45,980 bases of DNA from Bacteroidales bacterium UBA4231 (GCA_002396335.1 DGXN01000025.1:74004-119983), one strand, 5' to 3'; positions 1 to 7,608 are shown, numbered from the stretch's first letter. Made by a program: numbers and translations. Notes: generated from the letters alone by a model not told the origin.

Positions 1-1286
1 GGCATCATGAAACTGTGGTTCAGCAGGTACTTGCCGATCACGGTGGTGCCGCTCCGGTCAAAGTTGACGGTGGCGATGTCGGAGGGGTAGTTGGGGATGA
101 AGAAGTAGCCGTATACGCTGGGAAGGACGCCCAGCAGCACGGGACCGGCGATGCCCAGCTCGTATGCCAGCGGCAGCATGGCGACCACGACGGCGCCCTG
201 GGAGTTGATGAGCACGGAAACCAGGAAGAACACGAAGGCGATGCTCCAGGGGTAGTTGGTGACAAGGTCGGTGAGCATCAGTTTCATCTGGTCCATGTAG
301 TTGCCGAAGTAGGTGTCGGCCAGCCAGGCGATGCCGTAAATGGCGACGACGGCCACCATGCCGGACTGCCAGACCGCGCCTCCCACGGCTTTCTTGGGCT
401 GTGCCTTGCAGAACATGATATTGCAGGCGGCCGCGGTGAGCATGATAATCTGGATGCAGATGTTCATCTTCGGGAGGTTGATGGCTTTGGACAGGGAGTC
501 GCCGCCTTCAACGTGGATCATCTGGCAGAATGCGAAGCCGACAATCACCAGGAGGGCGCCCAGGAACACGAAGACGGAAGCCTTGGCTTCGCGGGTAATC
601 TTCTTGTCCAGGGTGGTGGCGGAGTTGCCGTACATGTACTTGTACATTTCAGGGTCGGCCTTGCGTTTGAGGAATTCGGGATCGTCGTCCAGGTCCTTGC
701 CGCGTTTGTAGGAGGCGAGGGCGGCGCACATGAGGCCGATGACGCAGGAGGGGATGGTGACCATCAGCACCTGCGGGATGCTGACCATGTAGCCGTTGGC
801 GTTGGAGATGGTGACAAAGGCCACCACGGCCGCGGCGATGGGGGAGCAGGTGATTCCCACCTGGGAGGCGATGGAAGCCACGCCGCAGGGGCGCTCCGGA
901 CGGATATTTTTCTTGAGGGCGATGTCGCAGATGATGGGCATGATGGTGTATACCACGTGTCCGGTGCCGACCAGGACGGTGAGGAAGAAGGTGACCAGGG
1001 GACCCAGGAAGGTGATGTGCTCCGGGTGCTTGCGGAGCATCTTCTCCGCAAGCTGGATCATCCAGTCCATGCCGCCGGAGGCCTGCAGGGTGCCGGCGCA
1101 GGTGACAGCTGCGATGATGATATAGATAACGTCCGTGGGCGGCGTTCCGGGCGTGAGGCCAAAGCCGAACACGAGAATAGCCAGGCCGATGCCGGAAATG
1201 GCCCCGAGGGCCAGGGACCCGTAGCGGGAGCCTACGTAAAGGGCTGCCAAGACGATCAGCAGCTCCACAATCATGGAGAAGGTCAT
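1..1286 (-). CDS. Anaerobic C4-dicarboxylate transporter DcuA/DcuB family, 3' end cut by window edge
   Basis: Reading leftward from ATG 1286 gives about 428 residues without a stop up to the window edge. The product is very hydrophobic and follows the E. coli DcuA/DcuB pattern from end to end: an N-terminal VELLIVLAALYVG helix, a GGMDWMIQLAEKMLRKHP stretch (DcuA GGLDYLVHQTEKLLRRNP), FFLTVLVGTGHVVYTIMPII, SQVGITCSPIAAAVV and PSVYGYFFIPNYPSDIA. Known role of the family: exchange or uptake of fumarate, succinate, malate or aspartate across the inner membrane during anaerobic fumarate respiration; in Bacteroidales, succinate export is plausible (inference). A second in-frame ATG at 1274 aligns better with the DcuA start, so the start is uncertain by four codons. 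Divergent from upp. Only about the last 10-15 residues appear to be missing. Confidence 0.9.
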   Translation of the reverse strand, partial: MTFSMIVELLIVLAALYVGSRYGSLALGAISGIGLAILVFGFGLTPGTPPTDVIYIIIAAVTCAGTLQASGGMDWMIQLAEKMLRKHPEHITFLGPLVTFFLTVLVGTGHVVYTIMPIICDIALKKNIRPERPCGVASIASQVGITCSPIAAAVVAFVTISNANGYMVSIPQVLMVTIPSCVIGLMCAALASYKRGKDLDDDPEFLKRKADPEMYKYMYGNSATTLDKKITREAKASVFVFLGALLVIVGFAFCQMIHVEGGDSLSKAINLPKMNICIQIIMLTAAACNIMFCKAQPKKAVGGAVWQSGMVAVVAIYGIAWLADTYFGNYMDQMKLMLTDLVTNYPWSIAFVFFLVSVLINSQGAVVVAMLPLAYELGIAGPVLLGVLPSVYGYFFIPNYPSDIATVNFDRSGTTVIGKYLLNHSFMM

Positions 1287-1329
1287 AGTCGGTGTTTCAG
1301 TTTCCGGCGTAAATATAAGAAATAATCCG

Positions 1330-1337
1330 TATATTTG
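1330..1337 (+). promoter_or_regulatory. Bacteroidetes-type -7 element for upp
   Basis: TATATTTG fits TAnnTTTG and lies 23 nt before the upp ATG. No convincing TTG is seen 19-21 nt further upstream. Confidence 0.6.
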
Positions 1338-1360
1338 TACAACCAAATCCTTTATAATCT

Positions 1361-1990
1361 ATGAGTCAACTGCATGTAATAGATCACCCGATGATTCAGC
1401 ACAAACTGACCATCATGCGGGACAAGCGAACCGGGTCCAAGGACTTCCGTCAACTGCTCAATGAGATTTCCCTTCTGATGGGCTATGAAGTAACCCGTGA
1501 CCTCCCCTTGGCCGACGTCGAGATCGAAACCCCTATCTGCAAGATGACCGCCAAGGAAGTCTCCGGGCGCAAGATGGCCATCGTTCCCATCCTCCGTGCC
1601 GGCCTGGGCATGGTAGATGGCCTGCACACCCTGGTTCCGGTGGCAAAAGTGGGCCATATCGGCCTGTACCGGAATGAGGAGACCCACACTCCCGTCGTCT
1701 ATTACTGCAAGCTTCCGGAAGATATCGAGAACCGCCTCGTCATTGTCACCGACCCTATGCTGGCCACCGGCGGCAGTGCCTGTGACGCGATCGCCATGCT
1801 CAAGGAGCGGGGCTGCAACAACATCCGCCTCATGTGCCTGGTGGGCGTTCCGGAAGGCATCCGCCGTGTCCAGACCGAGCATCCCGACGTAGACATTTAC
1901 GTCGCCGCCGTGGATGACCACCTGAACGAGAACGCCTACATCGTCCCGGGCCTCGGCGACGCCGGCGACCGCATCTTCGGCACTAAGTAA
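1361..1990 (+). CDS. upp: Uracil phosphoribosyltransferase
   Basis: 209 residues, the usual length of UPRT. It converts uracil and PRPP to UMP in the cytoplasm (pyrimidine salvage). The PRPP-binding loop is visible at residues 131-140 ([10 protein letters not shown]), and the uracil-binding C-terminal stretch ends in [17 protein letters not shown] as in the family. PILRAGLGM at 76-84 is another hallmark. The ATG at 1361 follows a good -7 element and the N-terminus aligns with known UPRTs. The next gene starts 30 nt downstream with no promoter of its own seen, so co-transcription is possible. Confidence 0.97.
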   Translation: MSQLHVIDHPMIQHKLTIMRDKRTGSKDFRQLLNEISLLMGYEVTRDLPLADVEIETPICKMTAKEVSGRKMAIVPILRAGLGMVDGLHTLVPVAKVGHIGLYRNEETHTPVVYYCKLPEDIENRLVIVTDPMLATGGSACDAIAMLKERGCNNIRLMCLVGVPEGIRRVQTEHPDVDIYVAAVDDHLNENAYIVPGLGDAGDRIFGTK

Positions 1991-2020
1991 GACCCCTTTT
2001 GCGGGAACAGTCTGCCAATT

Positions 2021-3154
2021 ATGAGGAAGGTCCTGACGCTATTCGCATCCCTTATGGCTCTTCTTGTCGGCACGGCGCTCCCTGCGCAGGAGTATCGGCT
2101 TCTCGTAGGCACGTATACGGAAAACACGCCTGCCGAGGGCGTGTATCTGTACGCTTTCGACAGTCAGTCGGCCCGGAATACCCTTCTGAGCATGGCTCCG
2201 TCGGGGAATCCGTCCTTCGTGATCGCCACCCCGGACGGCCGCCGGGTATATGCCGTGAACGAGTTTAACGACGGGCGTCAGGCGGTGAGCGCCTTCAGCC
2301 TCGCGGCCGACACCCTCCGCCTCCTGGGCAGCATCCCCATCCCCAAGGCCGATGTGGACGGCGAAGACCCCTGCAACCTCTGTTTCGACGGGGAAACCAT
2401 CATCACCGCCAACTATACCGGCGGGACCGTCACTGCCTTCGCCCTCAAAGAAGATGGCAGCCTGCAGGGGATGTCACAGGAGTTTTCCTTCGGCGTAGAG
2501 TATTCGCATGCGCTCACGGGCCTCTCTCTCGGAAAGGAAAGCGCCCACATGCACTGCGTGGTGCCTTCGCCGGACGGGAAGTACTTCTTTGCGACCAACC
2601 TCGGGATGGACTGCATCCACCGTTTTACCCGCGGCGAAGGGATCCATCCGCTCCGGAACGCTACCGTGGCGTGGAAGAACCGTGGCCTGGTGAAATTCGG
2701 CCCCAGACACATGGTATTCAGCGCTGACGGCCGATTCGCCTACCTGCTGTGTGAACTCGGCGACAAACTCGTCGTCTTCTCCTATGACGACGGGGAACTC
2801 ACCCCCATCCAGACCCTCACCGCCTACAAAGGCAAGGGACATGGCAGCGCCGACATCCACCTCAGCCCCGACGGGCGCTTCCTGTATACCAGCCACCGCC
2901 TGAAGGACGACGGCATTGCCATTTTCTCCGTCGATCCGGAATCCGGAAAGGTCCGGAAAGCCGGCTTCCAGCCCACCGGGAAGCATCCCCGCAACTTCGC
3001 TCTCACCCCCGACGGAAACTGGCTCCTGTGCGCCTGCCGGGACGACAACCGCATTGAAATCTACGCCGTCGACAAAACGAGCGGCGCACTCAGCCCCACC
3101 GGGCAGACCATCGAAGTAGGAGCCCCGGTCTGCGTCCAAGTCCTGAGCCGATAA
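2021..3154 (+). CDS. Secreted lactonase-type seven-bladed beta-propeller protein (6-phosphogluconolactonase/YbhE family)
   Basis: 377 residues with an N-terminal signal peptide (about residues 1-22, ending ALPAQ). The mature part repeats the family pattern of beta-propeller blades: YRLLVGTYT at the start, GNPSFVIATPDGRRVYAVNE, HMHCVVPSPDGKYFFATNLG, HGSADIHLSPDGRFLYTSHR and GKHPRNFALTPDGNWLLCAC. Family members hydrolyse 6-phosphogluconolactone or act on other lactones and organic acids; because this one is exported, a classical pentose-phosphate role is unlikely and the substrate is unknown. It follows upp by 30 nt. Fold assignment is firm, function is not. Confidence 0.85.
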   Translation: MRKVLTLFASLMALLVGTALPAQEYRLLVGTYTENTPAEGVYLYAFDSQSARNTLLSMAPSGNPSFVIATPDGRRVYAVNEFNDGRQAVSAFSLAADTLRLLGSIPIPKADVDGEDPCNLCFDGETIITANYTGGTVTAFALKEDGSLQGMSQEFSFGVEYSHALTGLSLGKESAHMHCVVPSPDGKYFFATNLGMDCIHRFTRGEGIHPLRNATVAWKNRGLVKFGPRHMVFSADGRFAYLLCELGDKLVVFSYDDGELTPIQTLTAYKGKGHGSADIHLSPDGRFLYTSHRLKDDGIAIFSVDPESGKVRKAGFQPTGKHPRNFALTPDGNWLLCACRDDNRIEIYAVDKTSGALSPTGQTIEVGAPVCVQVLSR

Positions 3155-3164
3155 GCGAGCACCT

Positions 3165-3248
3165 ATGGATATGAAAAAGATCAGCATTCTCGGAGCGGGA
3201 AACATGGGCGGCGCCGTCATTATAACCAAGGACTCATATAAGAAATAA
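3165..3248 (+). pseudogene. Remnant of proC (pyrroline-5-carboxylate reductase) N-terminus
   Basis: A 27-codon open frame between the lactonase gene and yqeY encodes MDMKKISILGAGNMGGAVI followed by eight unrelated residues and TAA. The first 19 residues are the Rossmann beta-alpha start of ProC, with the NAD(P)-binding GxGxMG motif intact (GAGNMGGA). Everything after codon 19 of a protein of about 270 residues is missing. I read this as an internal deletion that left only the 5' end. It could still be translated as a short peptide, but no function is implied. Confidence 0.7.
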
Positions 3249-3253
3249 ATACC

Positions 3254-3703
3254 ATGACACTCGAACATCAGATCCAGGAAGACATAAAGGCCGCGATGAA
3301 GGCCAAGGAGGCGGTTGCGCTTGCGGCTGCCCGCGCAATCAAAGGTGAAATCCTTCTTTTCAAGACCTCCGAGGGAGGCAGCAAGGAAGTGACTGACGCT
3401 GACATTCTGAAGATGATCCAGAAGCTCATCAAGCAGCGCAAGGAATCGGCCGAACAGTACACCGCCGCAGGCCGTCAGGAACTCGCCGACAATGAGCTCG
3501 CCGAGGCTGCCGCCATGGAGAAGTACCTTCCCAAGCAGCTCTCCGTCGAGGAGGTGAAAGCAAAAGTCGCAGAGATCATCGCCCAGGTGGGCGCCACCTC
3601 CATCAAGGACATGGGCAAGGTGATGGGCGCCGCGAACAAGGCCCTCGCCGGCCAGTCCGATGGCAGAACCCTATCGACCGTTGTCAAGGAACTCCTTTCG
3701 TAG
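3254..3703 (+). CDS. yqeY: GatB/YqeY domain protein
   Basis: 149 residues, typical for free-standing YqeY. The whole protein matches the family: an amphipathic N-terminal helix, AARAIKGEILLFKTSEGG, DADILKMIQKLIKQRKESAEQY, the EKYLPKQLSVEEV hinge and the C-terminal MGKVMGAANKALAGQSDGRTLS motif. The domain resembles the tRNA-binding tail of the GatB amidotransferase subunit; the role of free YqeY is not established. The ATG at 3254 comes 5 nt after the stop of the proC remnant, so it may now use a promoter left behind by the deleted gene. Confidence 0.93.
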   Translation: MTLEHQIQEDIKAAMKAKEAVALAAARAIKGEILLFKTSEGGSKEVTDADILKMIQKLIKQRKESAEQYTAAGRQELADNELAEAAAMEKYLPKQLSVEEVKAKVAEIIAQVGATSIKDMGKVMGAANKALAGQSDGRTLSTVVKELLS

Positions 3704-3739
3704 TGCTCAGCTTCCGGGACGCCGGCATCCGCCGGAGTT

Positions 3740-3838
3740 TCAGCGGCTTTTCAGCAAGTCCTCCATTTTTGCGAGAGCGTCACGAAGCTCGTCTCCAAAG
3801 TCGGCCTGTTCGATGGCATTCCTGTCCGGAGTACTCAT
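3740..3838 (-). CDS. Small hypothetical protein, 32 residues, translationally coupled to DUF4250 gene
   Basis: The ATG overlaps the stop codon of the DUF4250 gene in an ATGA tetranucleotide, which suggests translational coupling. The predicted peptide is charged and helical (FGDELRDALAKMEDLLKSR at its end), with no signal or membrane segment. No family is recognised. The overlap arrangement is the main argument that it is a gene; convergent yqeY ends 36 nt away. Confidence 0.4.
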   Translation of the reverse strand: MSTPDRNAIEQADFGDELRDALAKMEDLLKSR

Positions 3839-4020
3839 TTCACACAGTTGAGGTTTTCCTTGTAGGCATATCCCTGACTTGCAAGGAGGCGGTCCATATC
3901 GGCCCGGTCTATGCCGAAGCAGTAGCAGATCTGGTCGAGGTTCTCGAACTCCTCGTCCCGAAGGAGAAAGTTGATGCTGGACACCAGCATGGGTATGTCG
4001 GAAAGAGGAAGATGGTCCAT
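3835..4020 (-). CDS. DUF4250 domain protein
   Basis: 61 residues starting MDHLPLSDIPMLVSSINFLLRD, with a conserved acidic helix (LDQICYCFGIDRADMDRLL) and the ending YAYKENLNCVK. Length and pattern agree with DUF4250, a family of very small cytoplasmic proteins with an HTH-like second half; the function is unknown. It lies downstream of the PAS gene and the PHP-phosphatase remnant in the same direction, 3 nt after the remnant's stop, so the four frames probably share the promoter at 4472-4502. Confidence 0.75.
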   Translation of the reverse strand: MDHLPLSDIPMLVSSINFLLRDEEFENLDQICYCFGIDRADMDRLLASQGYAYKENLNCVK

Positions 4021-4023
4021 GGT

Positions 4024-4104
4024 TTATTCCAATTCGTTTTCCTCCAGCGTCCGGGCTCCGTCATCAAGTCCGGGAAGGATAGGGCAGTGGATGTCTGCGT
4101 TCAT
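4024..4104 (-). pseudogene. Remnant of CpsB/YwqE-type PHP protein-tyrosine phosphatase N-terminus
   Basis: A 26-codon frame starts in an ATGA overlap with the stop of the PAS gene. It reads NADIHCPILPGLDDGARTLEE and ends four residues later. CpsB/YwqE phosphatases, which dephosphorylate capsule-regulating tyrosine kinases, begin with DIHCHILPG(L/I)DDGA, where the HxH histidines bind metal. Here the second histidine is replaced by proline and the remaining 200 or so residues are gone. I call it a decayed 5' end. The start overlap suggests the intact gene was once coupled to the PAS gene. Confidence 0.65.
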
Positions 4105-4448
4105 CCTTTGGGCTTTCTGATCCGGTTGGGGATATTCTCCGGCAGGACCATCGACAGTTCCATGTATCCGGCATATTCGCCTTCGTCGTACCAGGGGCAC
4201 TGGAAGATGAGTTTTTTCACCCCCTCTTTTTCTACGGTATAGACATTGGTGCGGGGATTCTCCAGCATGTCGGCCAGCAGGGTGCGGGCCGGTTCCGGAT
4301 GGCAGTCCAGCACATTCTGGCCGATAATCTCTTCCCGACCCGGCTTCAGGAAAGTTTTCCGGGACTTCTGGTTCATGTCCAGGATGGTTCCATCTTTTGC
4401 GCAGATGGTCACGGCAACGTCCGCCCCTTCAAAGTAATCACGTTTCAT
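4101..4448 (-). CDS. Single PAS-domain protein
   Basis: 115 residues from ATG 4448. One PAS fold fills the protein: VAVTICAKDGTILDMNQKSRKTF, GREEIIGQNVLDCHPEPAR and the terminal strands WYDEGEYAGYMELSMVLPENIPN. No kinase, cyclase or helix-turn-helix is attached, so it may bind a small ligand or cofactor and signal to a partner in trans (inference). An upstream ATG at 4502 is excluded because it would lie in the -33 box of a clear promoter at 4472-4502. Cys-His near residue 66 (DCHPEP) could be a ligand site. Confidence 0.8.
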   Translation of the reverse strand: MKRDYFEGADVAVTICAKDGTILDMNQKSRKTFLKPGREEIIGQNVLDCHPEPARTLLADMLENPRTNVYTVEKEGVKKLIFQCPWYDEGEYAGYMELSMVLPENIPNRIRKPKG

Positions 4449-4471
4449 AGCTGTTGTTCCTTGTGGAGAAT

Positions 4472-4502
4472 CAAAGATAGTGAAAAATGGAGGGATTTTC
4501 AA
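4472..4502 (-). promoter_or_regulatory. Promoter of PAS/DUF4250 operon
   Basis: On the minus strand TTG (4502-4500), a 20-nt spacer and TATCTTTG (4479-4472) match the Bacteroidetes sigma-factor consensus. The predicted start of transcription lies about 20 nt before ATG 4448. Confidence 0.75.
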
Positions 4503-4550
4503 GATTCCCAGGGAACAGTTTCAGGAACTGCAGTAAAGTTTGCACAGCAA

Positions 4551-4770
4551 ATGGGGACAATCACCCTCAATAACGGCATCAAGATGCCCATTCTAGGATA
4601 CGGCGTCTACATGGTGGACCCGTCCTTCTTACGAGCAGGCCAAAGAGAACGTGAAGGGGTCACTCCGTCGCATGAAGCTGGACTATCTTGACCTCATGCT
4701 TATCCACTGGCCGATGGGGAATGACTCGGACATCTGGCAGGCATTTGAAGACCTGGTTGAACAACTCCTG
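4551..4770 (+). pseudogene. Aldo-keto reductase pseudogene (internal deletion, frameshift, 3' truncation)
   Basis: From ATG 4551 the sequence gives MGTITLNNGIKMPILGYGVY, the conserved N-terminus of NADPH-dependent aldo-keto reductases. Near 4630 the homology jumps to another frame: YEQAKENVKGSLRRMKLDYL then DLMLIHWPMGND, the conserved segment around residues 90-115 of the family including the His of LIHWP. About 60 residues are missing at the junction, and nothing of the C-terminal two thirds follows. The neighbouring lipoprotein gene ends at 4798 on the opposite strand. Confidence 0.85.
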
Positions 4771-4797
4771 AAAGACGAGCCCTTCACCAGGGGGCCG

Positions 4798-6990
4798 TTA
4801 TTCGTTCGGGTCGAACACGGGGCGGACCAGTGCGCCCTCATGGCGGTAATAATAGAGCATCATTATAGAGGAACTGGATTTCTTGATCTGAAGGGCCGAA
4901 GCATATACGCTGGACCTCCCGTCCGAGAAACCGTTGTAGGTTTCGGAGCTCCAGTAGTATGTGTTACTGGAACTTCCCCCATTGGCATTGTGTGACGAGT
5001 AAGGCAGGTAGAGATAGGCGGCGGTGCCGTCGACGGACCTTACCAGCCTTACACCGATGTTCCCTTCTTTCGAAAAACTCTGCCAGGTGCCGCTTTGGTC
5101 CAGAAGTTCCTTCCATTCGGCTTCCGTGGGCATGCGCCATTTGCCGCCCCAGTTCACGCGCGCGGCGTCATCGGCCATTTCCAGGATTGTCTTCCCGTCG
5201 ACGGCGCCTTTGTCGGATTCGGTGTTGTATTTGGTCAGCTGGTAGCTCTGAGGCCGGCCGAAGGCATAGTTGTCGTTGGTATAGCTGTCCTTGGTTGCCG
5301 TTTCGCCCCAGGCATAGAAACTGCCCGGCTCGTAAATGCTTTCGGTCCCCAGGTTGGAGGTGGCCCACATCAGGCCGGAGGGGAGCCCGAGGTCCACATA
5401 TTCGTGGCCGTTGTGCCTGGTGTCCGTCACCGTCACCTGGCAGCTGGCCGATACGCCGGTGTCCGTGGAGGTGACCGTCACCGTTGCCGTCCCGGCGTTT
5501 TTGCCGGTCACGACCCCGCCGCCGACTTCTGCAACGCTGCTGTCGCTGGAGGACCAGTAGACAGCTTTGTTCAAGGCCGACTCAGGCAGGACCGTGGCCG
5601 TCAGCGTATGGGTCTTCCCCTTGACGACGGTAATCTGGGTCTCGCTCAGCGTTATGGACGAAACCTTGTAGGGAACATTGTTTCTGACCATCGTGTAGGG
5701 GAATGCGAATTTGGCGTTGTAGTGCTTGGATTCCGGGTAGCCTTTGTACTCTGCGTACCCCATGAATGCGATGCCGCCGTAGAAGGACTCCCGATGGGAG
5801 CAGATGTTGACGCTTCCGTCTTCTTGCATGACAAAGTCGCAGATGGTGTACTCTCTGTCGGACGAGTCGCCCGGTCTCGTCAGCCATGACCCTTCCGAGG
5901 TGTGTCCGCTGGTGTTAACGACATCGGCAAGAAACTCGACGGTGGAAGGCACGCCGGAGGTACCGGTGTAGTAGGTCTGGCGGTCGATATGGAGCTGTCC
6001 TTTCTCGCTGTCGTACCATGCCTTCACGGCGGGACTGACGTGCGCGGCCGACAGCGCCTCCGTAAGTGCCTGATAGATAGAGCGGCTGTCGGTGCTTCCG
6101 AAGTAGAGGTACTTGGCATCTTCGGCCGAAGCGGCGGTTTCCCAGTTGAGGATCAGATAGCTTTCGCCCTCGGTGTCCGCCTCGATCTGGATGTCATAGC
6201 TGTATGTGTTCGTCTTTCCGAACCACTTGTGTTCCGTTCCCGTCACGGTCCATCGGCCGATGAAGTCGGCGTATGCCGCCCGGATTCCGCTGTCGCTTTT
6301 TTTGCTGACGACACGGACTTCTATCGTGGAAGAGACCCCGTCGGCCGTGGCGGTGATGTCGGTGGTGCCCAGTTTTTTGGCTGTGACCAGTCCGTCGGAG
6401 ACGGTGGCGACGTCCGGATGGGAACTGCTCCATGTAACCTGCTGAAGCGATGCGTTCTCCGGCGCTACGGTGGCCGTCAGGGTGACGGTTTCGTCGACCA
6501 GCATTTCATAGGGCGTGTAGGCGCCGACAAGGGCGACTTTCTCCACGGCAATCTTGTCGGTGAGCCCGGCTACGGTGACGGGGAAGGTCTTGGTCTCCTT
6601 GCCGCATTTGAGGGTAATGTCGGCCTTCAGCGGCGACGGGTCGGGATTGATGTCGGCGGAAATGCTGACACTGGCCTCTCCGGCCGGCCCGGAAGTGGGG
6701 TCGATATGCAGCCACGACGGGGCCGATTTGGTCTCGTTGGCAGAAACGGACCAGCTTTTGGCGGCGGTGAATTTGACGGTTACCGGAGTGTCGGTGCCTT
6801 TGTAGTCGAAACTGAGCCCGTCCGAAAAGACGGCCGTGCTCCCGGCCGAAACGGTAATGTCGGGCGTTGTTTCCTCTCCGCTGCCGGGTTTTGCCTGCGG
6901 CTCTCCGTTGTCCGCCGGCGTGCAGGAAGCGATGGTCAATGCGAAGAAAGCGAGGAAAAGGATTCCCCTGGGCGTTTTGGGAAGATTCAT
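4798..6990 (-). CDS. BACON / Ig-like (Big2) surface lipoprotein with C-terminal paralogous Fib_succ-type domain
   Basis: 730 residues. A lipoprotein signal ends ALTIASC (Cys23), then a low-complexity linker. A BACON domain follows (about 50-130, with WSVSANETKSAPSWLHIDP), then a Big2 domain (about 138-215, VTWSSSHPDVATVSDGLVTA), an unrecognised middle region of about 200 residues, a second Big2 domain (about 430-510, VYWSSSDSSVAEVGGGVVT) and a C-terminal domain starting EYVDLGLPSGLMWATSNLG with YAWGETATK and GGKWRMPTEAEWKELL. The last is common in secreted proteins of Bacteroidetes and Fibrobacter. Role is probably glycan or mucin adhesion at the cell surface (inference). It stands alone with its own promoter. 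Confidence 0.85.
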   Translation of the reverse strand: MNLPKTPRGILFLAFFALTIASCTPADNGEPQAKPGSGEETTPDITVSAGSTAVFSDGLSFDYKGTDTPVTVKFTAAKSWSVSANETKSAPSWLHIDPTSGPAGEASVSISADINPDPSPLKADITLKCGKETKTFPVTVAGLTDKIAVEKVALVGAYTPYEMLVDETVTLTATVAPENASLQQVTWSSSHPDVATVSDGLVTAKKLGTTDITATADGVSSTIEVRVVSKKSDSGIRAAYADFIGRWTVTGTEHKWFGKTNTYSYDIQIEADTEGESYLILNWETAASAEDAKYLYFGSTDSRSIYQALTEALSAAHVSPAVKAWYDSEKGQLHIDRQTYYTGTSGVPSTVEFLADVVNTSGHTSEGSWLTRPGDSSDREYTICDFVMQEDGSVNICSHRESFYGGIAFMGYAEYKGYPESKHYNAKFAFPYTMVRNNVPYKVSSITLSETQITVVKGKTHTLTATVLPESALNKAVYWSSSDSSVAEVGGGVVTGKNAGTATVTVTSTDTGVSASCQVTVTDTRHNGHEYVDLGLPSGLMWATSNLGTESIYEPGSFYAWGETATKDSYTNDNYAFGRPQSYQLTKYNTESDKGAVDGKTILEMADDAARVNWGGKWRMPTEAEWKELLDQSGTWQSFSKEGNIGVRLVRSVDGTAAYLYLPYSSHNANGGSSSNTYYWSSETYNGFSDGRSSVYASALQIKKSSSSIMMLYYYRHEGALVRPVFDPNE

Positions 6991-7018
6991 AGCAGCTTCG
7001 GTTTACTGATCCTTGCCT

Positions 7019-7050
7019 CAAAAGTAGTGAATTCTCTCCGGATTATCAAC
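7019..7050 (-). promoter_or_regulatory. Promoter of the BACON lipoprotein gene
   Basis: On the minus strand TTG at 7050-7048, a 21-nt spacer and TACTTTTG at 7026-7019; predicted leader about 25 nt. Confidence 0.65.
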
Positions 7051-7084
7051 ACTTTCCCCGATCCGCCCCGCTTGAATATCTTCA

Positions 7085-7114
7085 CGAGGGGTGCACCGCG
7101 CGGTGCACCCCTCG
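7085..7114 (+). repeat. 30-nt perfect palindrome of the GGGGTGCAC hairpin family
   Basis: Two 15-nt arms (CGAGGGGTGCACCGC and its exact complement) with no loop, lying between two divergent promoters. The same GGGGTGCAC...GTGCACCCC core recurs at 33743, 33821 and 44142. It could be a REP-like element or a regulator site for either flanking gene. No U-run follows on either side, so it is not an obvious terminator. Confidence 0.8.
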
Positions 7115-7169
7115 CTCCGGAACGGGCTAAATACAAGTGCAATGCGTTTTATTTTTTGCGGTTTTTTCC

Positions 7170-7177
7170 TAAATTTG
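7170..7177 (+). promoter_or_regulatory. -7 element of the EF-hand small protein gene
   Basis: TAAATTTG matches TAnnTTTG 23 nt before ATG 7201. The -33 region is only T-rich, without a clear TTG. Confidence 0.55.
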
Positions 7178-7200
7178 TCCATAACCAAAACGTAAAGATT

Positions 7201-7518
7201 ATGAACGAACAGAATTTTGACCCCAAGGACACCAACAAGGACGGCAGGGTCTCCGTCAAGGAACATCTCATGTATGCCGCCGACAAGGCCAACGAGGCCA
7301 TCGATGAAGCCGCAGCGGCCATCAAGGAAGGCTTTGGCGAGGCTGTCGACAAAGTAAAGGCCTACCAGGCCCTGTCTCCGGAGGAGAAGAAAGCCAAGCA
7401 GGCTGAATGGAATGAAAAACTCTCCGATGCCGCCGACAAAGCGACCGACTCCGTAAAGGAAGTCATGGAAGACATCAAAGAGGGGGCCGAAAATCTCTTC
7501 AAAAAGAAGAAAGACTAG
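7201..7518 (+). CDS. Small EF-hand-like acidic/lysine-rich helical protein
   Basis: 105 residues, no signal peptide. Residues 10-21 (DTNKDGRVSVKE) form a textbook 12-residue EF-hand calcium loop, with Asp10, Asn12, Asp14, Gly15, Val17 and Glu21 in the ligand and structural positions. The rest is a long amphipathic helix rich in Ala, Glu and Lys (ADKANEAIDEAAAAIKEG and KLSDAADKATDSVKEVM), similar in flavour to stress-type YtxH/CsbD-like small proteins. A single EF-hand could dimerise to bind calcium (inference). The stop is next to the 3' end of the convergent tRNA-Arg gene (TAG 7516-7518, tRNA from 7519). The exact family is not recognised. Confidence 0.75.
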   Translation: MNEQNFDPKDTNKDGRVSVKEHLMYAADKANEAIDEAAAAIKEGFGEAVDKVKAYQALSPEEKKAKQAEWNEKLSDAADKATDSVKEVMEDIKEGAENLFKKKKD

Positions 7519-7592
7519 TGATTCCGTCGGGATTCGAACCCGAGACCCACAGCTTAGAAGGCTGTTGCTCTATCCAGCTGAGCTACGGAACC
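7519..7592 (-). tRNA. tRNA-Arg (anticodon TCT)
   Basis: Read on the minus strand, the cloverleaf is complete: acceptor arm GGTTCCG/CGGAATC (one G-U pair), D-arm GCTC..GAGC, anticodon arm ACAGC-CTTCTAA-GCTGT, T-arm CTCGGGTTCGAATCCCGA and discriminator A at 7519. The anticodon TCT reads AGA/AGG. CCA is not encoded. It has its own promoter at 7609-7638. Confidence 0.96.
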
Positions 7593-7608
7593 ATCCTCAT
7601 TGGGAGTG

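Noticed and set aside
1..1325. 436-codon plus-strand open frame
   Set aside because: It is antisense to the DcuA/DcuB gene, whose protein matches the family along its whole length.
7085..7114. Rho-independent terminator
   Set aside because: Perfect palindrome without loop and without a U-run on either side; it also lies between divergent promoters rather than after a gene.
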